The position numbers and the translations under genes are program-made. DNA of 12,058 nucleotides from positions 1 to 12,058 of the forward strand of contig CAAGDY010000318.1 of the NCBI GenBank assembly GCA_900768695.1. The letters run 5' to 3'. The notes under the pieces are model-generated. The model searched no databases and had not been told where the DNA came from. It was given only the letters and a program-made list of their open reading frames with translations. This stretch comes from an uncultured Anaerovibrio sp. Lineage in GTDB: Bacteria > Bacillota > Negativicutes > Selenomonadales > Selenomonadaceae. Positions within the stretch are counted from its first letter, which is position 1, and each line of letters starts with the position of its first letter. Positions 6,955 to 12,058 of the stretch are shown here, piece after piece.

Positions 6955-7749
6955 TTAACGCTTCAGGCCGTTGGCGATTTCCAGCATGCTGTCAGACGTA
7001 GTAATCGCCTTGGAGTTGGACTCATAGGCGCGCTGGGAAACAATCATGTTGACCATTTCATCTACAATCTGAATACTGGACATCTCCAGGCAGGACTGCA
7101 CAAGCGTACCCATGCCGTCAACACCCGGCTCTCCCTCCTGCGGCCCACCGGAGGCAGCAGACTCCGTATAGAGGTTCTTGCCTATGGAGGTCAGGCCGGA
7201 AGGATTCAGAAAACGCACCAGACCGATGGTCGCAATCTCCGTCGGAGCCGTAGCGCCGCCCTGAATCGCGCTTACCATGCCATTGGAACCAATGGTGATG
7301 CTGTCGTGCTTCGTGTTGACATCAAAGGTGATATTCGGTATCAGCCTGTAGCCATCACTGGTAACAAGATTGCCGTTGCCGTCAATCTTGAAGGAACCAT
7401 CCCTGGTATATGCCGTGGTTCCGTCAGGCAGCTCAATCTGGAAAAATCCCTCTCCCTGAATAGCCACGTCTGTTACATTGTCAGTAGTCTGCAGATTGCC
7501 CTGGGTAAAAATCCTGTTGGTAGCACTCAGGCGGGAGCCAAGTCCTATCTGCATTGGCGTTGGATACATGGTGCCATCGCCGCTTTCAGCACCGCCTTCA
7601 CGCAGTGTCTGGTACAGGAGGTCCTGAAACTCAGCCCGCTGTGCCTTGGCACCATAGGTATTAACATTCGCCAGATTATGGGCAACTACATCCATCTGCT
7701 TCTGCTGGCCCTTCATGCCGGAGGCAGCAGACCACAAGGAACGCATCAT
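6955..7749 (-). CDS. flgG: Flagellar distal rod protein FlgG (FlhP-like)
   Basis: Protein of 264 residues forming the distal rod. Family marks are the N-terminal MMRSLWSAASGMKGQQKQMD and VVAHNLANVNTYGAKAQRAE, then FQDLLYQTLREGG, a FlgG-type segment (about 41-53). The middle has the QGNLQTTDNVTDVAIQGEGFF core, and the C-terminal rod domain has EMVNMIVSQRAYESNSKAIT. The start matches the family N terminus; AGGGGAT lies about eight bases upstream. The usual GFK after the Asn-Leu-Ala-Asn motif is GAK here. No signal peptide is present, since export is by the flagellar type III system. A gap of 71 bases separates it from flgF, with no convincing terminator or promoter. In Bacillus the gene in this position after mbl and flhO is called flhP. 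Confidence 0.94.
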   Translation of the reverse strand: MMRSLWSAASGMKGQQKQMDVVAHNLANVNTYGAKAQRAEFQDLLYQTLREGGAESGDGTMYPTPMQIGLGSRLSATNRIFTQGNLQTTDNVTDVAIQGEGFFQIELPDGTTAYTRDGSFKIDGNGNLVTSDGYRLIPNITFDVNTKHDSITIGSNGMVSAIQGGATAPTEIATIGLVRFLNPSGLTSIGKNLYTESAASGGPQEGEPGVDGMGTLVQSCLEMSSIQIVDEMVNMIVSQRAYESNSKAITTSDSMLEIANGLKR

Positions 7750-7820
7750 ATCTATTATCCCCTTTTTCTAAAAAACACAAAACCTTTATAACATAACTAT
7801 CGTCATTTCAGCGGGCACGC

Positions 7821-8627
7821 TTAACTGTTCCTGCCCACCTCATTGACGGATTTGTCCAGCATAGAATCCTGCGTAGTAACCGCCTTGGAATTGGCCTCAT
7901 AGGCGCGGTAATTGGCTATGAGGTTAACCATCTCGGAAACAATCTCCGTATTGGACCGCTCCAGCGCCCCCTGCTGTATGGAGCCTGTCGCCTGCTGCGG
8001 ACGCTGTGCCTGGTCGGACACGCGATAAAGGCTGTTGCCCTCCTTGACCATAACCCCGTTGCCGCCCGGAAAAGACACCAGTCCCAGCCTGGCCACCTGT
8101 ATGCCATTGGCCGTAATGCTTCCCTCCGGGGACACCAGGAAGGTTCCCGATTCCTCCGGTATAATAATCGGCCGTCCTCCGTCATCCAGCACATCGTTGC
8201 CATTCACCGTAACCAGATGGCTTCTGGCATCGCGATAAAAATTGCCATCCCTGGTATAGCGCTCCCCCCGCGGAGTGGCAATCCTGAAATACCCCTCGCC
8301 CTCCACGGCAAAATCCAGCTGATTGCCCGTGGACTGCAGTGAGCCCTGGGTATGGTCGGTAGCAATATCCGCCACCTGCGACCCCAGTCCCAGCTCGCCT
8401 ACCACCGGCGCCTTTTTGCCCAGGGAAAAGCCCTTGAACTCAGTAATGTCCTTCGGGCCACTCATATCGTTAATACGCCTGATAAGCATCGGCTCAAAAT
8501 CCGAAGTCACCGCATCATCCCTCTTGAAGCCGGTGGTATTGGCATTGGCCAGATTATTGGCAATCGTATCTGTACGCTTGGTTTCAGTTATCATACCTGT
8601 AGCAGCCGTATACAATCCACGCCACAT
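7821..8627 (-). CDS. flgF: Flagellar rod protein of the FlgF/FlhO type
   Basis: Protein of 268 residues in the rod/hook family. The N-terminal basal-body motif is MWRGLYTAATGMITETKRTD, then TIANNLANANTTGFKRDDAV. The central domain has GSLQSTGNQLDFAVEGEGYF and RYTRDGNFYRDARSHLVT, and the C-terminal motif is EIVSEMVNLIANYRAYEANS. It lacks the FQDLLYQT segment seen in the downstream FlgG, so it is best read as the proximal-rod FlgF, equivalent in position to Bacillus FlhO. A GAGGGGGAT stretch precedes the ATG. It starts 42 bases after mreB with no terminator between them, which supports co-transcription with the cell-shape gene. The call of flgF over a second flgG rests on motif and gene order. 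Confidence 0.9.
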   Translation of the reverse strand: MWRGLYTAATGMITETKRTDTIANNLANANTTGFKRDDAVTSDFEPMLIRRINDMSGPKDITEFKGFSLGKKAPVVGELGLGSQVADIATDHTQGSLQSTGNQLDFAVEGEGYFRIATPRGERYTRDGNFYRDARSHLVTVNGNDVLDDGGRPIIIPEESGTFLVSPEGSITANGIQVARLGLVSFPGGNGVMVKEGNSLYRVSDQAQRPQQATGSIQQGALERSNTEIVSEMVNLIANYRAYEANSKAVTTQDSMLDKSVNEVGRNS

Positions 8628-8669
8628 AGTATCTCATCCCCCTCTTCCTGCCGCCTGCAAAGCAAAACA

Positions 8670-9698
8670 CTATTTCCAGAAGGACATAGAGCGCTTTGTC
8701 TCCAGCTTGTCAATATTTTCCAGCGCCTTGCCCGTGCCAAGCGCTACACAGCTCAACGGGTCATCAGCCAGGCTGGTAGAAATCTTCGTTTCACGGCGAA
8801 TCAGCTCATCCAGCCCGTAGAGCATGGCACCGCCGCCGGTGAGAATAATGCCGTGATCCATTATATCGGAAGCAAGCTCCGGCGGGCACTTTTCCAGCAC
8901 GCTCTTGACCCGTTCCACAATCTGGGTCACGGACGGATTCAGTGCCTCGCTAATCTGCTCCGTAGTAATCTCGATATTCTTCGGCAGACCTGTCAGCAAA
9001 TCCCTGCCCCGGATATTCATCCTGCCCTTTCGCGCATCGGCGAAGGCAGCGCCCACCTCCATCTTGATGTTCTCAGCCGTGCGCTCGCCAATCATCAGGT
9101 TAAACTCTTTCTTGACATAATCAATGATAGCGTCATCAAACCTGTCCCCGGCAACCCGCAGGCTGTCACTGAGGACGATACCCCCCAGACTGATAACGGC
9201 AATATCGGTGGTGCCGCCGCCAATATCCACAACCATGGAGCCATAAGGCTCGGAAATATCCAGGCCTGCCCCCATGGCCGCCGCCAGCGGCTCCTCTATG
9301 GTATAGGTCTTTCTGGCTCCTGCCTGCTCGGCCGCCTCCTGAATAGCCCGCTCCTCCACCATGGTGATGCAGGAAGGTATGCAGACCATAATCCGCGGAC
9401 GAATCATAAAGCTGTGTCCCGTTACCTTCTCGATGAAATGACGCAGCATGGTTTCCGTAATGTCAAAATCAGCGATTACACCGTCACGCATCGGGCGGAT
9501 GGCCACAATGTTGCCGGGAGTGCGGCCAATCATCTGACGCGCCTCCTCGCCCACCGCCAAAATGGTATTGGTGTCCCTGTTCACTGCCACTACCGACGGC
9601 TCCTTCAGCACAACTCCCTTGCCTTTAATATAAATCAACACATTAGCTGTTCCTAAATCTATACCTATATCCATAGACATGCCAAACAATGTCTTCAA
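8670..9698 (-). CDS. mreB: Rod shape-determining actin homologue, MreB/Mbl family
   Basis: Bacterial actin of about 342 residues that polymerises under the membrane and guides lateral wall synthesis. It has the actin-fold phosphate-1 loop (DIGIDLGTANVLIYIKGKGV), the conserved GRTPGNIVAIRPMRDGVIAD, the phosphate-2 loop (MVVDIGGGTTDIAVISLGGI), the GERTAE helix and the adenosine motif ILTGGGAMLYGLD. Wording such as ANVLIYIKGKG and AVGEEARQM is closer to Bacillus Mbl than to Bacillus MreB, and the gene order mbl-flhO-flhP agrees. The start is uncertain: the TTG at 9698 has AGGA six bases upstream, an ATG at 9701 has AGGAAGG directly against it, a TTG at 9719 is longer, and ATGs at 9680 and 9674 are shorter. 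The gene follows an AT-rich leader with a promoter-like sequence and heads the flagellar run. Confidence 0.95.
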   Translation of the reverse strand: MKTLFGMSMDIGIDLGTANVLIYIKGKGVVLKEPSVVAVNRDTNTILAVGEEARQMIGRTPGNIVAIRPMRDGVIADFDITETMLRHFIEKVTGHSFMIRPRIMVCIPSCITMVEERAIQEAAEQAGARKTYTIEEPLAAAMGAGLDISEPYGSMVVDIGGGTTDIAVISLGGIVLSDSLRVAGDRFDDAIIDYVKKEFNLMIGERTAENIKMEVGAAFADARKGRMNIRGRDLLTGLPKNIEITTEQISEALNPSVTQIVERVKSVLEKCPPELASDIMDHGIILTGGGAMLYGLDELIRRETKISTSLADDPLSCVALGTGKALENIDKLETKRSMSFWK

Positions 9699-9701
9699 CA
9701 T

Positions 9702-9708
9702 CCTTCCT
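9702..9708 (-). promoter_or_regulatory. Ribosome binding site upstream of mreB
   Basis: AGGAAGG on the minus strand is directly before the ATG at 9701-9699 and three bases further from the TTG at 9698-9696. The spacing favours the TTG (AGGA plus six bases), but both starts are in frame and differ by one residue. Confidence 0.5.
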
Positions 9709-9755
9709 AAATAAGACAAAAATTAAACAAGATAAAATTATCTTTTCCTAAATAA
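9704..9755 (-). repeat. Duplicated 11-base element in the mreB leader
   Basis: The minus-strand sequence TTATTTAGGAA occurs at 9745-9755 and again at 9704-9714, 41 bases apart. The downstream copy contains the ribosome binding site. Between the copies is a 12-base inverted repeat, GATAA-N2-TTATC (9731-9742). The AT-rich context makes chance repeats fairly likely. Confidence 0.4.
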
Positions 9756-9783
9756 ATATATAACAAAATCACGTAAAATACAA
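9755..9783 (-). promoter_or_regulatory. Candidate promoter for the mreB-flagellar run
   Basis: On the minus strand TTGTAT (9778-9783) and TATATT (9755-9760) are separated by 17 bases. The -10 matches the consensus at 5/6 and the -35 only at its TTG. Transcription would begin near 9748, leaving a leader of about 50 bases. No sigma-28 flagellar promoter was seen there, so the run may be under housekeeping control. Confidence 0.4.
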
Positions 9784-9805
9784 TAAGCAATTTTTCTCTT
9801 TTTAT

Positions 9806-9821
9806 CCCGGCCCCCGCCTCC
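9806..9821 (-). other. G-rich patch in the mreB upstream region
   Basis: The minus strand reads GGAGGCGGGGGCCGGG inside an otherwise AT-rich intergenic stretch. Its four G-runs would in principle allow a two-layer G-quadruplex in single-stranded DNA or in any transcript crossing it. No function can be assigned. Confidence 0.35.
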
Positions 9822-9840
9822 TGCAAATAAAATTTGACAT

Positions 9841-9872
9841 ACAAAATGGGATGCCGCTTTCGCAGCATCCCA
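9841..9872 (-). terminator. Hairpin terminator after sucD
   Basis: On the minus strand an 11-base-pair stem (TGGGATGCTGC with GCGGCATCCCA, including one G-U pair) closes on a GAAA tetraloop. A short T-run follows (ATTTTGT). It lies 36 bases after the sucD stop and separates sucCD from mreB. The U-tract is short, so termination may be incomplete. Confidence 0.75.
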
Positions 9873-9908
9873 AAATATCCGCACACAATATACTATTTGT
9901 TGTACAAA

Positions 9909-10814
9909 TCAGCAGGTATGGCACTTCTCATAAATGCCCTTCTCCTTCAGGAGCTTAACCATGGTTTCACCAATCTGGGCTACATTCTCAGCTACAGGAA
10001 TGCCAACAGCGTTCAGGGCCTTAATCTTGTCAGCAGCAGTGCCCTTGCCACCTGCGATAATAGCGCCAGCATGGCCCATGCGCTTGCCCGGAGGCGCCTG
10101 AGTACCGGCGATGAAGCCTACAACCGGCTTGTTCGGCATGTTCTCGGCAATCCACTTGGCAGCATCCTCCTCGGCAGTACCGCCAATCTCACCAATCATG
10201 ATGAGGGCCAGGGTATCATCATCGTCCTTGAAGAGCTTCAGGGCGTCGATGAAATCAGTACCCTTTACAGGGTCACCGCCGATACCTACGGCAGTGGTCT
10301 GACCAAGTCCGGCCTGGGACAGCTGGAAGGAAGCCTCATAGGTCAGGGTACCGGAGCGGGAAATAACGCCTACATGGCCCTTCTTGTAGATATAGCCAGG
10401 GATAATGCCCAGCTTGGCCTCATCTACAGTCAGGATACCAGGGCAGTTAGGGCCGATAAGGCGGGTCTTCTTGCCCTCCATATAAGCACGAACCTTAATC
10501 ATATCCTCAACAGGTACATGCTCGGTGATGCAGACAACCAAATCCAGACCTGCCTCAACGCCCTCCATGATGGAGTCAGCAGCAAAGCGAGGCGGTACGA
10601 ATACTACGGAAGCGGTAGCGCCGGTAGCCTCAACAGCATCCTGTACAGTGTTGAATACAGGAACGCCCTCTACTACCTGGCCGGCCTTGCCCGGAGTTAC
10701 ACCGGCAACAATCTTGGTACCGTATTCCAGCATCTGCTTGGTGTGGAACATTGCAGTCTTGCCGGTAATGCCCTGTACGATAACCTTTGTATCTTTATTT
10801 AAAATAATACTCAT
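9909..10814 (-). CDS. sucD: Succinyl-CoA synthetase alpha subunit SucD
   Basis: Alpha subunit of 301 residues of the cytosolic enzyme that interconverts succinyl-CoA and succinate with formation or use of a nucleoside triphosphate. The N-terminal CoA-binding Rossmann domain carries VIVQGITGKTA (11-21). GPNCPGI is at 121-127, and ISRSGTLTYE (151-160) and GIGGDPVKGTDF (177-188) follow. The phosphorylated histidine is His248 in GKRMGHAGAII. The C terminus is slightly longer than in E. coli (289 residues) and ends in KCHTC, an unusual CxxC-like tail. AGGAGG lies eight bases before the ATG. It is 20 bases after sucC. In propionate-forming anaerobes succinyl-CoA also feeds the methylmalonyl-CoA route, so the physiological direction cannot be told from sequence. 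Confidence 0.98.
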   Translation of the reverse strand: MSIILNKDTKVIVQGITGKTAMFHTKQMLEYGTKIVAGVTPGKAGQVVEGVPVFNTVQDAVEATGATASVVFVPPRFAADSIMEGVEAGLDLVVCITEHVPVEDMIKVRAYMEGKKTRLIGPNCPGILTVDEAKLGIIPGYIYKKGHVGVISRSGTLTYEASFQLSQAGLGQTTAVGIGGDPVKGTDFIDALKLFKDDDDTLALIMIGEIGGTAEEDAAKWIAENMPNKPVVGFIAGTQAPPGKRMGHAGAIIAGGKGTAADKIKALNAVGIPVAENVAQIGETMVKLLKEKGIYEKCHTC

Positions 10815-10834
10815 TTTTGCAATCCTCCTTATCC

Positions 10835-12037
10835 TTAAGCTTTCTTCTCTGCCTCTTTAACAAGGGCAACAATCTTCTCTGCACCGCCCTCCATGGTCGG
10901 AGCCATGATGACGTTCTTTACAGGGTTGTCGGTGAGAATCTTGCGACCCTCTTCTACCTTGGTGCCCTCAAGACGAACTACTACAGGAACAGGAATGCCA
11001 TCGCTGCCGGTCTTTTCAGCGATAATCTGGGCAGCCTTCTGGATGCCCTCGGCAATAACATCACAGCGGTTAATGCCACCGAAGATATTTACGAAAATAC
11101 CCTTTGCCTGGCCGCCGTCCAGCATAATCTCGAAGGCAGTGGCAATCTTCTCAGGAGTGGAGCTACCGCCTACATCAAGGAAGTTTGCAGGGTTGCCGCC
11201 ATAGTACTTCAGAATATCAACAGTAGCCATAGCCAAACCTGCGCCGTTTACCATACATGCAACATCGCCGCCCAGGTTTACATAGTTCAGGCCTTCCTCA
11301 GCAGCCCACAGCTCCTTCGGGTCCTCCTCGGTCTTGTCGCGCAGCTCGACGATATCAGGATGGCGGAACAGGCCGCTGTCATCAAAGTTCAGCTTTGCAT
11401 CCAGGCAGATTACATCATCCTCGGCAGTTACAACCAGCGGGTTAATCTCAACCTGGCTGCAGTCCTTGCCAATAAAGGCATCATACAGCTTCATCATGGT
11501 GGCGGAAGCCTTGCGGACAACCTCCGGCTTGAAGTTCATCTTGTAAGCCATGCGGGTTGCCTGGAATGGCAGCAGACCAACAGAAATATCAATGTACTCC
11601 TTAATAATCTTTTCAGGTGTTTCGGCAGCAACCTTCTCGATTTCCATGCCGCCTTCCTCGGAGCCAATCATAACAATCTTTGCACTACTACGGTCATTCA
11701 CAAAGCTCAGATAATACTCCTTGGCAATGTTGGAGCCTTCCTCGATGAGAAGTCGTCCAACCTTTTTGCCCTCCGGACCGGTCTGATGAGTAACCAGAAC
11801 CTTGCCCAGAAGCTCCGTTGCGTACTCCTTAACCTCATCCAGGGACTTGGCAATCTTTACGCCGCCAGCCTTGCCGCGGCCGCCTGCATGAATCTGCGCC
11901 TTTACTACAGTCACCTTGGAATCCAGCTTCTTTGCGGCTTCAACAGCTTCCTCAACGGTAAATGCCGGAATGCCGTTTGGCACATTTACACCGAAAGATT
12001 TCAGTACCTGCTTACTCTGATACTCATGAATATTCAT
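10835..12037 (-). CDS. sucC: Succinyl-CoA synthetase beta subunit SucC
   Basis: Beta subunit of 400 residues (E. coli 388) that binds the nucleotide and succinate and pairs with SucD. An ATP-grasp domain occupies about residues 1-235: MNIHEYQSKQ at the N terminus, VVKAQIHAGGRGKAGGVKI (44-62) at the nucleotide site, QVEINPLVV (195-203) and CLDAKLNFDDSGLFRH (211-226), which includes metal ligands. The CoA-ligase domain follows with VNGAGLAMATVD, then FLDVGGSSTPEKI and VNIFGGINRCDVIAEG. ADP versus GDP preference cannot be decided by eye. AGGAGGG lies about eight bases upstream of the ATG, so the gene is complete; its promoter is beyond the end of the window. sucC and sucD form a two-gene unit. 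Confidence 0.98.
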   Translation of the reverse strand: MNIHEYQSKQVLKSFGVNVPNGIPAFTVEEAVEAAKKLDSKVTVVKAQIHAGGRGKAGGVKIAKSLDEVKEYATELLGKVLVTHQTGPEGKKVGRLLIEEGSNIAKEYYLSFVNDRSSAKIVMIGSEEGGMEIEKVAAETPEKIIKEYIDISVGLLPFQATRMAYKMNFKPEVVRKASATMMKLYDAFIGKDCSQVEINPLVVTAEDDVICLDAKLNFDDSGLFRHPDIVELRDKTEEDPKELWAAEEGLNYVNLGGDVACMVNGAGLAMATVDILKYYGGNPANFLDVGGSSTPEKIATAFEIMLDGGQAKGIFVNIFGGINRCDVIAEGIQKAAQIIAEKTGSDGIPVPVVVRLEGTKVEEGRKILTDNPVKNVIMAPTMEGGAEKIVALVKEAEKKA

Positions 12038-12058
12038 TCGATCTGCCCTCCTAATTTG

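Noticed and set aside
6880..7791. Plus-strand open frame of 303 codons opposite flgG
   Set aside because: It is the complement of a clear FlgG and shows no recognisable protein features.
7750..7820. Possible internal promoter or terminator between flgF and flgG
   Set aside because: A TATAAA lies in the gap but no -35 match is at the right distance, and the small AGCG/CGCT inverted repeat at 7810-7821 has only a four-base stem and no following T-run.
8352..9656. Plus-strand open frame of 434 codons opposite mreB and flgF
   Set aside because: It is antisense to two strongly conserved genes, spans their junction, and its translation has no recognisable motif. It follows from the base composition of the real genes.
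9834..10802. Plus-strand open frame of 322 codons opposite sucD
   Set aside because: It mirrors sucD almost exactly, has no family resemblance, and starts inside the sucD terminator region without a good ribosome binding site.
1..12058. CRISPR array, insertion sequence, tRNA or phage-defence genes
   Set aside because: No regularly spaced repeats, transposase motifs, tRNA-like folds or defence-family proteins were seen. The window is a continuous set of core genes on one strand.

Overview
The window reads as chromosome from a flagellated, diderm member of the Firmicutes, most likely Negativicutes (a Selenomonas-like lineage). This is an inference. An MreB/Mbl gene directly precedes two rod-hook genes, as in the Bacillus mbl-flhO-flhP cluster, but the same run continues into flgA, flgH and flgI, which build the P and L rings found only in bacteria with an outer membrane. 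No 16S or other taxonomic marker is present, so the genus is not resolved. All eleven genes lie on the minus strand, so transcription runs from high to low coordinates.

Layout in transcription order. Positions 12037-9909 hold sucC-sucD, the two subunits of succinyl-CoA synthetase, 20 bases apart and closed by a GNRA-loop hairpin at about 9841-9872. Positions 9720-9840 are an AT-rich leader with a probable promoter, a short G-rich patch and a duplicated 11-base element. Positions 9698-3826 form one closely spaced run: mreB/mbl, flgF (flhO-like), flgG (flhP-like), flgA, flgH, flgI and a short flgJ that has only the rod-binding domain. This run ends at a clear intrinsic terminator at 3769-3803. 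Two exported envelope proteins follow: an AMIN-like plus phosphodiester-glycosidase (NAGPA) fusion at 3747-2224, and a SpoIVB-type S55 peptidase-domain protein at 2134-56 with its own promoter-like sequence.

How the genes fit together. MreB/Mbl directs lateral wall synthesis. FlgF, FlgG and FlgJ make or cap the rod. FlgA chaperones FlgI for the P ring, and FlgH forms the L ring. The two downstream proteins are secreted and may act on the wall or envelope, but nothing in the sequence ties them firmly to the flagellum. SucCD is a separate metabolic unit.

Start codons were chosen by Shine-Dalgarno position. This puts three genes on non-ATG starts (TTG for mreB and the S55 protein, GTG for the NAGPA protein) and shortens flgH to an internal ATG. 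No RNA genes, mobile elements or CRISPR arrays were seen, and no gene-free stretch exceeds 300 bases. Most of the window is conserved core biology. I found no convincing undescribed system. The points most worth following are the motif order of the S55 protein, the AMIN-NAGPA fusion beside it, the absence of a lipobox in FlgH, and the Bacillus-type mbl-flhOP order joined to diderm ring genes.
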